Assembly (NCBI GenBank): GCA_964403185.1
Contig: CAYOFK010000002.1
Location: forward strand, 1 to 47,136
Origin: CAYOFK01 sp964403185
GTDB taxonomy: Bacteria; Bacteroidota; Bacteroidia; Bacteroidales; VadinHA17
DNA length: 47,136 bases
Direction of reading: 5' to 3'
Shown: positions 35,786-44,091 of the stretch, piece by piece
Layout of the letters: each line of letters starts with the position of its first letter
Numbering within the stretch: position 1 is the first letter of the stretch
The notes under the pieces: model-generated
Database searches by the model: none
Seen by the model: only the letters and a program-made list of their open reading frames with translations
What the model was told of the DNA's origin: nothing
Program-made: the position numbers and the translations under genes

Positions 35786-37501
35786 TTACTCCTCCGGTTT
35801 GATATCGCGGATGTTCAACTGAATGGTGGTTTTGCCGCGGAATTCATTTTCCTCGATGCAATAACACACCTGGAAGGGTTTGCCGCTTTGTATGATATCG
35901 AAGTTGTGGGATTGATTGAATGCAATAGCCGAAAATATGGAACTGTTCTCCTGGAGCAGCTCCAGTTTCAGATGCTCTCCGTTCGCTCCAACCAGCCTGC
36001 TGGCAGAACCATTGGACACCATCCTTGAGACAAAAACCGGAGCCATGTTTTCAGGTCCGAAAGGTTGAAATTGTTTTAAAGTCCGTAAGAACTCTTTGTT
36101 GATCTCACTCAACTTCAGTTCCATGTCGATATCCACAACCGGGATCAACTGTTCATCGGTTATGGTATCGTTCACCGCTTTCTCAAAACAATCTGTAAAT
36201 TCAGACACCCGTTCTTTTTTCAGTGTCAGTCCTGCCGCATACATATGACCGCCAAAATTCTCGAGCAGGTGGCTGCAGGATTCCATGGCCTGATACAGAT
36301 CAAAACCAGGCACAGACCTGGCAGATCCCGTGACTAATCCATTATGAGACTCTGTCAATACTACCGTTGGCCTGAAGTGGGTTTCAATAAGTCTGGAAGC
36401 AACGATGCCTATCACTCCCTTATGCCATTTCGGATTATACAAAACGGTGGCTTTGCTGTTGCGAATACGGTGATCCGAGGAGATTATCAGCAAAGCCTCC
36501 CTTGTAATTTCCTGGTCCTTTTTCCGGCGATCATGATTAAAGGTATTGATCTGGTGTCCAATCGACATGGCTTCCTTTTCGTTCTGTGAAACCAGCAGAT
36601 CCACGGCTTTGGACCCGGCTTTCATCCGTCCGGCGGCATTGATTCTCGGTCCAATTTTAAAAACGACATCTGTGATGCTCAGTTCTTTATCTGCAACACC
36701 TGCGATTTTACAAATGGTCCTCATGCCCACTCCGGGATCGGAGTTCAGTTGCCGGAGGCCGGCAGCAGCCAGGATGCGGTTCTCACCAATAACAGGCACG
36801 ATATCCGAAGCAATACTCACGGCCACCAACTCAAGGTAAGGCGTCAGATTCTCATGTGGTATGCTGTTGATACTGGCATATGCCTGCAGTAGTTTATAGC
36901 CCACACCACACCCAGACAAATCCTTAAACGGGGAGGGGTCATCTTTCCGCTTGGGGTCCAGTACTGCCTCTGCATCAGGCAATTCCTGTCCGGGCATGTG
37001 ATGATCGCAAATGATAAAATCAATGTTTTTCCCTTTGGCATACTTTACCTTATCAACCGCCTTGATGCCGCAATCCAGGGCAATGATCAGTGCATAGTTA
37101 TTTTCAGATGCATAATCAATGCCCTTAATTGACACACCATATCCTTCAGTATTACGGTCGGGGATGTAATAGCCCAGGTTGTCATAAAAGTTCCTGAAAA
37201 AGGAATATACCAGTGCAACGGAGGTGATTCCGTCAACATCATAATCCCCGTAAATAAGTATTCTCTCATGCCGGTCCATGGCCGACATGATCCGGTCCAC
37301 AGCCGGGTGCATGTCTTTCATTAAAAAAGGATCGTGCAGATCCTTCAGGTCAGGATGAAAGAATTTGCTGACTTTTTCTTTGGTGCCAATGCCTCGCTGC
37401 ACCAGAAGGTTGGCAATTGGTCCAGGAGTTTGCAGGGATGCTGATAATGCCTGAACTTCAGTTTCGTTCCCAGGTTCCTTTACAATCCATCTCTTATTCA
37501 T
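35786..37501 (-). CDS. recJ: Single-stranded-DNA-specific exonuclease RecJ
   Basis: The 571-residue 5'-3' exonuclease of recombination and mismatch repair shows the DHH metal motifs GDYDVDG (85-91), ALDCG (141-145) and CDHH (165-168), the downstream DHHA1 region with GGHMYAAGLTL, and the C-terminal OB-like part. The length is normal. It lies 10 nt downstream of lipB on the same strand, an arrangement that implies a lipA-lipB-recJ transcript. A TAAATTTG sequence lies 5 nt before its ATG, too close to be a convincing promoter for a leadered message. Confidence 0.94.
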   Translation of the reverse strand: MNKRWIVKEPGNETEVQALSASLQTPGPIANLLVQRGIGTKEKVSKFFHPDLKDLHDPFLMKDMHPAVDRIMSAMDRHERILIYGDYDVDGITSVALVYSFFRNFYDNLGYYIPDRNTEGYGVSIKGIDYASENNYALIIALDCGIKAVDKVKYAKGKNIDFIICDHHMPGQELPDAEAVLDPKRKDDPSPFKDLSGCGVGYKLLQAYASINSIPHENLTPYLELVAVSIASDIVPVIGENRILAAAGLRQLNSDPGVGMRTICKIAGVADKELSITDVVFKIGPRINAAGRMKAGSKAVDLLVSQNEKEAMSIGHQINTFNHDRRKKDQEITREALLIISSDHRIRNSKATVLYNPKWHKGVIGIVASRLIETHFRPTVVLTESHNGLVTGSARSVPGFDLYQAMESCSHLLENFGGHMYAAGLTLKKERVSEFTDCFEKAVNDTITDEQLIPVVDIDMELKLSEINKEFLRTLKQFQPFGPENMAPVFVSRMVSNGSASRLVGANGEHLKLELLQENSSIFSAIAFNQSHNFDIIQSGKPFQVCYCIEENEFRGKTTIQLNIRDIKPEE

Positions 37502-37511
37502 AACAACAAAT

Positions 37512-38213
37512 TTAGTCCGCCAGGTTTACCTGAAAAACGTCGGTTAACTGATTTTTTAAGTCCAGTTTTACCGTCTCAATATTGACATTCCCATCCAATT
37601 CCTGATCCAATGAAGTTACACCTTTATCGACAAATCCACAAGGATTAATGTAGCGAAAAAAATCCAGATCGGTCTTCACATTTAATGCAAAGCCATGCAT
37701 GGTCACATAACGGCTGATGCGAACACCTATGGCACATATCTTTCTGGGATTTCCATCTTCGGAAACATTCACCCATACCCCTGTGGCTCCATCCAGTCTT
37801 TGGCTCATCAATCCGTATTTCTTAAGGGTTAGAATGATGGCTTCCTCCAATAAATGGACGTAGTTTTTCACTCCGAGACCGAGTTTCTCCAGGTCCAGTA
37901 TGGGATATCCTACAATCTGCCCGGGTCCGTGATACGTAATGTCGCCACCCCTGTTGATCCTGTAATAGGAAGCACCCCTGGTTTTAAGTTCCTCCTTATG
38001 AATCAACAGGTTTTGTTCAGAGCCGCTTTTTCCAATGGTGTAAACATGCGGATGCTCACACAGCAGAAGATTGCCCGCAGATAATTCTGAACCATCATCC
38101 TGTATTTTTCCTGTTTTCACACCGACCATCTTTGCCAGGATGGATTCCTGGTAATCCCATGCCTTTTTAAAGTCCACCAGGCCCAGATCTTCATATGTAA
38201 TACTGTATCTCAA
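37512..38213 (-). CDS. lipB: Octanoyltransferase LipB
   Basis: The 233-residue protein transfers octanoate from acyl-ACP to lipoyl domains, the first step of lipoate synthesis. It has the signature RGGDITYHGPGQIVGYPILDL, the invariant Lys in GVWVN-to-KICAIGVRI and HGFALNV. The only start that keeps the family N-terminus is a TTG, whose bases overlap the lipA stop codon (TTGA), so the two are translationally coupled. Confidence 0.94.
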   Translation of the reverse strand: MRYSITYEDLGLVDFKKAWDYQESILAKMVGVKTGKIQDDGSELSAGNLLLCEHPHVYTIGKSGSEQNLLIHKEELKTRGASYYRINRGGDITYHGPGQIVGYPILDLEKLGLGVKNYVHLLEEAIILTLKKYGLMSQRLDGATGVWVNVSEDGNPRKICAIGVRISRYVTMHGFALNVKTDLDFFRYINPCGFVDKGVTSLDQELDGNVNIETVKLDLKNQLTDVFQVNLAD

Positions 38214-39079
38214 ATTGTAACGTGTCTTTCTGCATGATAGGATGACCGCACCAGGGGCCTGCTCTCAATGTGTTCAAATCCTTTCTCAATGGCACCCAGC
38301 CTGTATTTCTCAAATTGATCGGGAGTGATGTATTCCTGAACCGGGAAATGGTCCAAAGTTGGTGAAAGATACTGGCCGATGGTCATGATCCTGCATCCGA
38401 CATTCAGCAGGTCGTCCATGGTTTCAAAAATCTCTCTTTCTGTTTCTCCAAGCCCGGCCATGATCCCTGATTTGGTTCTGCAGCCCTGGTTATGCAAATA
38501 TTCTAATACCTTCAGGCTCCGGTCGTACCGTGCCCTGCTCCGGATCCCGGAAGTGAGGCGCCTGACTGTTTCCAGATTGTGTGATATCACTTCAGGTGCT
38601 GCAGTAACAATCTTTTGAAGGCGGTCTTCCTTTCCATCAAAATCAGGGATCAGGGTTTCCAGCGTAATCGTTGGATTCAACTCTTTAACGGTCTGAATAC
38701 TCTTTGCCCAGAATGCGGCTCCGCCATCATCCAGATCATCCCTGTCAACAGAAGTGATCACGCAATGCTTTAACTGCATGGTTTTAATGGTCAATGCCAG
38801 CCGTCGGGGTTCATGCGGATCCACTGCCAGGGGCTTCCCCGTTTTCACCGAACAAAACTTGCAGGACCTGGTACATACATTACCAAGAATCATAAATGTG
38901 GCTGTGCCGGCATTCCAGCATTCCCCGATATTCGGACAATTTCCACTGGTACAAATAGTGTGGAGGTTCTGATCCCTGACCAGATTCTTAACCTTTGAGT
39001 AATCGGCCCCCCGTGGCATTTCCATCTTCAGCCATGCAGGCAGCCTGCCTCCTGGCCGTATGTGTTTCTCCTCTTTCAT
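38210..39079 (-). CDS. lipA: Lipoyl synthase
   Basis: The 289-residue radical-SAM enzyme inserts two sulfurs into octanoyl groups. Both iron-sulfur cluster sites are intact: the auxiliary cluster CTSGNCPNIGECW and the radical-SAM CTRSCKFC; the C-terminal RSSYHAERHV carries the serine ligand. A purine-rich GGAGGGG sequence precedes the ATG closely, and a perfect -7 element lies about 40 nt upstream. It is the first gene of a lipA-lipB-recJ set and is divergent from lysS. Confidence 0.95.
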   Translation of the reverse strand: MKEEKHIRPGGRLPAWLKMEMPRGADYSKVKNLVRDQNLHTICTSGNCPNIGECWNAGTATFMILGNVCTRSCKFCSVKTGKPLAVDPHEPRRLALTIKTMQLKHCVITSVDRDDLDDGGAAFWAKSIQTVKELNPTITLETLIPDFDGKEDRLQKIVTAAPEVISHNLETVRRLTSGIRSRARYDRSLKVLEYLHNQGCRTKSGIMAGLGETEREIFETMDDLLNVGCRIMTIGQYLSPTLDHFPVQEYITPDQFEKYRLGAIEKGFEHIESRPLVRSSYHAERHVTI

Positions 39080-39118
39080 CCCCTCCGGTCTTTTCCTGAT
39101 TTATTTTGAAACGATCTA

Positions 39119-39126
39119 CAAAATTA
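39119..39126 (-). promoter_or_regulatory. -7 element of lipA-lipB-recJ (TAATTTTG)
   Basis: TAATTTTG on the minus strand matches TAnnTTTG exactly, about 40 nt before the lipA ATG. No -33 TTG is evident at standard spacing. Confidence 0.45.
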
Positions 39127-39208
39127 CAAGAAATATCCGATCATTCAGACCTGAAAATGAATCCGTTTAAAACTTTGAAATTACTGCAGCCGGGTACGGT
39201 AAAAAAGA

Positions 39209-39240
39209 TTGGTTATAATGACTTCAGAATTATATCTTTG
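39209..39240 (+). promoter_or_regulatory. Promoter of lysS (TTG, 21 nt, TATCTTTG)
   Basis: TTG at 39209-39211 and TATCTTTG at 39233-39240 fit the Bacteroidota -33/-7 pattern with a 21-nt spacer. The ATG at 39265 follows after about 25 nt, which supports that start over the longer open frame beginning at a TTG at 39106. Confidence 0.55.
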
Positions 39241-39264
39241 CAATATTCAAATTCAAATCCGAAC

Positions 39265-40998
39265 ATGCACAGGGAACTGAGTGAGCAGGAACAAATCCGG
39301 AGAAATTCACTGGACGAACTTAAGAAGCTGGGCATCGATCCGTATCCCGCCGAAGGATATCCGGTTGATGCATGGTCAACTGAAATTCTTGAACAGTTTG
39401 AAGAATCAAAAAACAACTTTCATGATGTATGCCTGGCCGGTCGCATCATGACAAGACGCATCATGGGAAATGCATCATTCGCAGAGATCCAGGACCGGGA
39501 TGGACGGATACAGGTGTATGTCAGAAGGGATGACCTGTGCCCCGGTGAAGACAAAACATTCTATAATACAGTGTTCAAAAAGCTGCTGGATATTGGTGAC
39601 ATCATTGGAGTGAGAGGCCATGTCTTTAAAACACAAATGGGCGAAACCACCATACATGTGAAGGAGCTGAAAATATTAAGCAAGTCGTTGTTGCCCCTTC
39701 CAATTGTCAAGGAGAAGGATGGGAAAACCTGGGATGCCTATACCGGCATGGAACAACGCTACCGGTTCCGTTCTATGGACCTGGTGGTGAATCCCCACCT
39801 GAAAAAGGTTTTTGAGCAACGGACCCGTATCATCAATTCCATGCGGGCATTCCTGAACAAACAAGGGTATTTAGAAGTGGAAACACCCGTTCTGCAGCCC
39901 ATATACGGAGGAGCCGCCGCAAGGCCCTTTAAAACCCATCATAACAAACTGGACCAGACCCTGTACCTGAGAATTGCCAACGAACTGTATTTGAAAAGGC
40001 TTATCGTCGGGGGGTTTGACGGGGTGTATGAATTTGCAAAAGACTTCCGGAATGAGGGGATGGACCGGGCCCATAACCCGGAGTTTACACAGATGGAGAT
40101 CTATGTGGCCTACAAGGATTACTACTGGATGATGGACCTGTTTGAAACCATGATCGAAAAGGTGGCCCTCGACCTGCATGGATCCACAACGGTCAGGGTG
40201 GGTGAAAACACTATTGACTTCAAACGGCCCTGGAAACGGTTTACCATGTTCGAAGTTATCAGGAAATATACCGGGATTGACATTTCAGAAATGGATGAAA
40301 AAGCCCTGGTGGAAACAGCCAGGAAATTGGGTGTTGAAGTTGATCCATCCATGGGTAAGGGGAAACTCATTGATGAGATCTTTGGCGAAACCGCCGAACC
40401 TAAACTCATTCAACCCACATTTATTACTGATTACCCTGTGGAGATGTCCCCTCTTTCAAAAAAACACCGCTCAAAAGAAGGACTTGTGGAACGGTTTGAA
40501 GCCATCATAAACGGCCGGGAATTATGCAATGCCTTTTCAGAGCTGAATGATCCCATCGACCAGCGTGAGCGTTTTGAGTACCAGCTTCAGCTTGGTAAAA
40601 GGGGGGATGAAGAAGCCATGGTTGTGGACGAGGATTTTCTCCGTGCCATTGAACTGGGCATGCCTCCTACGGCAGGACTGGGTGTGGGCATTGACCGGCT
40701 TACCATGATTATGACCGATCAGCCCTCCATTCAGGATGTGTTGTTTTTCCCGCAAATGAGGCAGGTTGAAAGTTCAAAGTTCAAGGTTCAAAGTTCAAGG
40801 GAAGAATACCTGGAGCTGGGAATCCCCGAAGAGTGGGTGGAACCGCTTCAAAAGTTGGGGTACACCACTGTTGAGAAGTTGAAAGAGGTTGAAAAACCAG
40901 GGAAACTTGCCAATGACCTTAACGGTTATAACAAGAAAAACAAGTTGGGATTGAAAGGATTGAGTCCGGAGACGGTTGGGGAGTGGATCACACTGTAG
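39265..40998 (+). CDS. lysS: Lysine-tRNA ligase (class II)
   Basis: The 577-residue synthetase charges tRNA-Lys. It has the N-terminal OB-fold anticodon domain (start MHRELSEQEQIRRNSLDEL), class II motif 2 (FRNEGMDRAHNPEFTQME) and motif 3 (GLGVGIDRLTM). After the catalytic core comes a 77-residue C-terminal extension (EEWVEPLQKLGYTTVEKL..., NKKNKLGLKGLSPETV) typical of Bacteroidota LysS. The junction between core and extension is encoded by five 7-nt repeats (about residues 499-511). The ATG at 39265 is chosen because the promoter lies inside the longer alternative frame. Confidence 0.94.
   Translation: MHRELSEQEQIRRNSLDELKKLGIDPYPAEGYPVDAWSTEILEQFEESKNNFHDVCLAGRIMTRRIMGNASFAEIQDRDGRIQVYVRRDDLCPGEDKTFYNTVFKKLLDIGDIIGVRGHVFKTQMGETTIHVKELKILSKSLLPLPIVKEKDGKTWDAYTGMEQRYRFRSMDLVVNPHLKKVFEQRTRIINSMRAFLNKQGYLEVETPVLQPIYGGAAARPFKTHHNKLDQTLYLRIANELYLKRLIVGGFDGVYEFAKDFRNEGMDRAHNPEFTQMEIYVAYKDYYWMMDLFETMIEKVALDLHGSTTVRVGENTIDFKRPWKRFTMFEVIRKYTGIDISEMDEKALVETARKLGVEVDPSMGKGKLIDEIFGETAEPKLIQPTFITDYPVEMSPLSKKHRSKEGLVERFEAIINGRELCNAFSELNDPIDQRERFEYQLQLGKRGDEEAMVVDEDFLRAIELGMPPTAGLGVGIDRLTMIMTDQPSIQDVLFFPQMRQVESSKFKVQSSREEYLELGIPEEWVEPLQKLGYTTVEKLKEVEKPGKLANDLNGYNKKNKLGLKGLSPETVGEWITL
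40764..40798 (+). repeat. Five-unit heptanucleotide tandem repeat inside lysS
   Basis: Units are GGTTGAA, AGTTCAA, AGTTCAA, GGTTCAA, AGTTCAA. They encode ESSKFKVQSSR at the border between the catalytic core and the C-terminal extension. A change of one or two units would shift the frame; only steps of three units keep it. Confidence 0.85.
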
Positions 40999-41070
40999 AG
41001 CGACTTTCCAAAGTCGCTTAAATCCCGAAGTGCTCTGACGAGCACAAACGACTGAGGACAGTCGTTCTAC
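40995..41070. repeat. 76-nt cloverleaf-like palindrome set (cluster C) after lysS
   Basis: Three hairpins occur in a row: AGCGACTTT-CC-AAAGTCGCT (40999-41018), GTGCTC-TGAC-GAGCAC (41030-41045) and AACGACTG-AGGA-CAGTCGTT (41047-41066). In addition the ends pair with each other: GTAGAGCGAC (40995-41004) with GTCGTTCTAC (41061-41070), ten pairs including one G-T. The outer stem begins in the lysS stop codon region, so the element may also terminate lysS transcription. Confidence 0.55.
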
Positions 41071-41167
41071 ATTGCCTCAATCATCAGGTTGGGGTTTTTG
41101 TGCCTTAATTGTTCACCTTTTTTCTTTTTTTCCCGGATGGATGCATTTTCACTTAAAGAAATTATCT

Positions 41168-41225
41168 ATAACGTGTAGTATATTGCACAAAAAGTGTTAT
41201 ATTTGTGCATTATATAACACGTTAT
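41168..41225 (+). promoter_or_regulatory. Predicted operator/promoter of the hipBA-type operon
   Basis: A 58-bp imperfect palindrome is centred at 41196.5. The outer arms ATAACGTGT/ACACGTTAT (9 bp) and inner arms TGCACAAA/TTTGTGCA (8 bp) are perfect, and 21 of 24 arm positions pair. A second overlapping pair, GTGTTATA/TATAACAC, adds further half-sites. A -7-like TATATTTG (41198-41205) lies in the centre, and the right arm runs into the ATG. This is the expected layout for autorepression by the HTH protein (inference). Confidence 0.65.
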
Positions 41226-41571
41226 GAAGAGAAAAGTTGTTTTGTTGCCGAAACAAAAAAGAATACTAAATAAGCTTGGTGAGAATATAAGGCTTGCCAG
41301 ATTAAGACGAAAATTAAGTGCTGAACAGGTATCTGAAAGAGCTTATATCTCAAGAAGAACTCTTTGGGCCATAGAGAATGGTACTTCTAGTGTAAGCTTG
41401 GGGGCATATCTTCAGGTTCTACTTGTGCTTGGTTTAGAGAAAGATCTGGTAAATGTTGCCAAAGATGATGAACTTGGCCGGAAATTGCAGGATTCTAAAT
41501 TAATAGTTAAAGAAAGAGCGCCCAAAAAAGGTATATCTCAAAATACAAATGACACAAGAAACAGATCATAA
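41224..41571 (+). CDS. HTH-XRE antitoxin, HipB-like
   Basis: The 115-residue protein carries a helix-turn-helix XRE domain at about residues 15-70 (LGENIRLARLRRKLSAEQV, YISRRTLWAIENGT, LGAYLQVLLVLGL) and a basic C-terminal tail. HipB-like proteins bind operator DNA and neutralise a HipA kinase. The last 23 nt overlap the HipA-type gene in another frame, and a large palindrome covers its promoter, so autoregulation with the toxin is expected. The operon is more AT-rich than lysS next door, which hints at transfer. Confidence 0.88.
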   Translation: MKRKVVLLPKQKRILNKLGENIRLARLRRKLSAEQVSERAYISRRTLWAIENGTSSVSLGAYLQVLLVLGLEKDLVNVAKDDELGRKLQDSKLIVKERAPKKGISQNTNDTRNRS

Positions 41572-42823
41572 AGAAATATTTGTCTATGCTCATTGGAGGG
41601 GATTGGATTCTCCTATATTAATGGGAGTACTAAGTATAAATATTACGAGGGGAAAAGAAATTTTTTCTTTTGAGTATAATGATGACTGGTTGAGATCCGG
41701 AAATGCACAAAATTTAGATCCGGATCTTGGATTTTATCAAGGGCCACAATATGTAAGAGATGATAAAACAAATTTTGGATTGTTTTTGGATTCATCTCCA
41801 GATCGATGGGGACGACTTTTAATGAGACGTGGAGAGGCAGCTCAAGCACGAAAAGAAAGTAGAGAAATCAAAATATTATATGAATCAGATTATTTACTTG
41901 GGGTTTTTGATGGACATAGAATGGGTGCATTAAGATTTAAAACCGACCCAGATGGTGAATTTCTAAATAATAATAAAAGATTTGCTTCTTCTCCATGGAC
42001 TTCTTTACGAAGCTTGGAATTTGCTAGTCTACAACTTGAAAAGGAAGATATTTCTGAAGATCCGGAATATTATAAATGGCTTACTATGTTAATTGGGCCT
42101 GGTTCATCATTAGGTGGTGCCCGACCCAAAGCAAGTGTGTTGGACACTAATGATGTACTTTGGATCGCTAAATTCCCTAGTACGAGTGATGTTAAAGATG
42201 TCGGTGCATGGGAAATGGTAACGAATCAGCTTGCATTACGAGCCGGAATAAATATGGCTAATGGCATGGTTCGTCAGTTCTCAAGCAACCATCATACTTT
42301 TTTAACAAAACGATTTGATAGAGATGCAAATGGAAATCGGATTCACTTCGCCTCAGCATTGACAATGTTAGGTTATATTGATGGTGCCGATCATAGTGAG
42401 GGAGCAAGTTATCTGGAGTTAGCAGAATTTCTTATGAGGAAAGGTGCTAAAGTTGAAGAGGATCTGGAAGAACTTTGGAAAAGAATTGTATTCAATATTT
42501 GTGTTTCAAATACCGATGATCACCTTCGGAATCATGGTTTTATTTTAGTTGATTATGGGTGGATTCTATCTCCTGGATATGATGTAAATCCAAATGAAAC
42601 CGGAACTGGATTGAGCTTAAATATTTCAATGGAGGACAACTCTTTAGAATTGGACTTAGCATTAGAAATTGCTGAATATTTCAGACTTGACAATGACAGG
42701 GCCAAAGATTTAATCAATCATATTAAGCTGTCAGTGCAACGTTGGAGAGAAGTATCTATTGGATACGGAATTCCTAAGGAAGAACGAGATTTTATGTCAG
42801 CAGCTTTTTCAAAAGCTTATTAA
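41549..42823 (+). CDS. HipA-type serine/threonine kinase toxin
   Basis: The 424-residue protein has the HipA N-terminal domain (VYAHWRGLDSPILMGVLSI) and the kinase core: GSSLGGARPKASV (185-197, the region of the P-loop/autophosphorylation site in HipA), FLTKRFDR (251-258), catalytic NTDDHLRNHG (321-330) and metal-site SPGYDVNP (341-348). All core motifs look intact, so it is probably active. Classical HipA phosphorylates glutamyl-tRNA synthetase to induce dormancy; the target of this divergent member is not known. It overlaps the antitoxin gene by 23 nt. Confidence 0.9.
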   Translation: MTQETDHKEIFVYAHWRGLDSPILMGVLSINITRGKEIFSFEYNDDWLRSGNAQNLDPDLGFYQGPQYVRDDKTNFGLFLDSSPDRWGRLLMRRGEAAQARKESREIKILYESDYLLGVFDGHRMGALRFKTDPDGEFLNNNKRFASSPWTSLRSLEFASLQLEKEDISEDPEYYKWLTMLIGPGSSLGGARPKASVLDTNDVLWIAKFPSTSDVKDVGAWEMVTNQLALRAGINMANGMVRQFSSNHHTFLTKRFDRDANGNRIHFASALTMLGYIDGADHSEGASYLELAEFLMRKGAKVEEDLEELWKRIVFNICVSNTDDHLRNHGFILVDYGWILSPGYDVNPNETGTGLSLNISMEDNSLELDLALEIAEYFRLDNDRAKDLINHIKLSVQRWREVSIGYGIPKEERDFMSAAFSKAY

Positions 42824-42854
42824 ACTTCGTTTTATTTACATTTATTCGAAACCA

Positions 42855-43232
42855 GGTTAACAAGCTCAGATTTAGCTCACTAACCTTTCGGCAAGTCGTT
42901 TTTGTCCCTTAAATTAATCTGAAGTTAAGGGCATGAACCGGGACACTCTTTGGCGTGGTGAGCTCCATGCCACCTTTAAAATAAACAATTTGGCATGATA
43001 GTACATCTCGTGAAACGAAAATTAAGGACAAAGGGATCAGAAGAAAGCGATTTGAAAAATCGCTCTACAGGAAAAACCCCAAATGCCAAATGGTTTGGAG
43101 CCTGGAATTTGAGTATTATCCGGAGCTTGATAATTTGGCTCTTTAGCATTTGCTCCTCCCCCTTTTATTCCCCCTCCGGAGGAGGATATAACTTCTTTCT
43201 ATAAGCAATCATCCCGGGCATAGACCCGGGAT
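42855..43232. repeat. Palindromic-unit cluster D downstream of hipA
   Basis: Six hairpins occupy the gap: GGTTA-aca-AGCT/AGCT-cac-TAACC (42855-42885), CCCTTAA/TTAAGGG (42906-42931), TGGCGTGG/CCATGCCA (42951-42972, one G-T pair), AGCGATTT-GAA-AAATCGCT (43046-43064), CTCCTCC/GGAGGAG (43153-43184) and ATCCCGGG/CCCGGGAT (43211-43232). A 69-codon open frame here (42995-43204) shows no protein-like features. The fourth hairpin is of the same type as the first one upstream of hipB. Confidence 0.55.
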
Positions 43233-43323
43233 CCAGGATAAATAATGTCGAATTATGAACAAGGAATTCCCATTTTAGAAGCACTTCTTAAATCGATATT
43301 CTCAGGAATATGTTATTTTCGTT

Positions 43324-44025
43324 ATGGTTAAAATCAGAATTCAACCTATGAAAAATCAGATCATCAGTGTGTTAAAAAAAACATTCAGGCTGAAACTATC
43401 CGGAGTAGACAAAAGGGTGGTGAAGGGATATTTTCTTCAACAAAAAATACGAAAGCTTAACATTGGTTGTGGGAATACCAAACTTGATGGCTGGCTTAAT
43501 GCGGACATCTTTCCGAAGTCCGGCCAGATGGTGTACCTGGATGCTACAAAAACTTTTCCATTTGATAATGAAACATTCGACTATGTTTACAGTGAGCATA
43601 TGATTGAACATCTCCCTTTTGCTGAAGGTCTGAAAATGTTACATGAGTGTTATCGTGTCTTAAAAAAAGCAGGGAAAATCAGGATTTCAACGCCCGACCT
43701 TTCATCTATAATCGCATTATATAATACTGATAAAACAGAGTTGCAAAAGGAATTTATAAACCATTCTGCTGAAACGTCAAATGGCAATGTCCCTTATCCC
43801 TTTGACACCTACGTTATCAATAATTTTGTCAGGGACTGGGGGCATCAATTCATTTATGATGAGAAGGTTCTTCGATTTGCATTAAAGAAAGCTGGTTTCG
43901 AAAGAATAACCCGGTGTGAATTGAATAAAAGCGAAGACGAAAATCTAAGAAATTTAGAAAATGACGAGAGATTACCGGAAGGCTTCCTGAAACTGGTATC
44001 GTTTACATTGGAAGGGATCAAATAG
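43324..44025 (+). CDS. Class I SAM-dependent methyltransferase
   Basis: The 233-residue protein shows a Methyltransf_11-like core: motif I KLNIGCGNTKLDGWLNADI, a post-II region YLDATKTFPFDNETFDYVY, SEHMIEHLPF and the ECYRVLKKAGKIRISTPDL strand. It resembles methyltransferases found in polysaccharide or glycan gene sets, but no such genes are nearby, so the substrate is unknown. The ATG at 43348 is an alternative start. It stands alone between two palindrome-rich intergenic regions. Confidence 0.82.
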   Translation: MVKIRIQPMKNQIISVLKKTFRLKLSGVDKRVVKGYFLQQKIRKLNIGCGNTKLDGWLNADIFPKSGQMVYLDATKTFPFDNETFDYVYSEHMIEHLPFAEGLKMLHECYRVLKKAGKIRISTPDLSSIIALYNTDKTELQKEFINHSAETSNGNVPYPFDTYVINNFVRDWGHQFIYDEKVLRFALKKAGFERITRCELNKSEDENLRNLENDERLPEGFLKLVSFTLEGIK

Positions 44026-44091
44026 CCTGGTGGGTGGGAAAAAACAGGCAGTAGTAGATCCTGGTTCTATCCCATTCTTATTAATGAACTT

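Noticed and set aside
39106..39264. N-terminal extension of lysS from a TTG
   Set aside because: The extra 53 codons do not match LysS proteins and contain the predicted lysS promoter.
42995..43204. 69-codon open frame between hipA and the methyltransferase
   Set aside because: It crosses several palindromes, shows no domain, and its hydrophobic end is encoded by repeat-like sequence.
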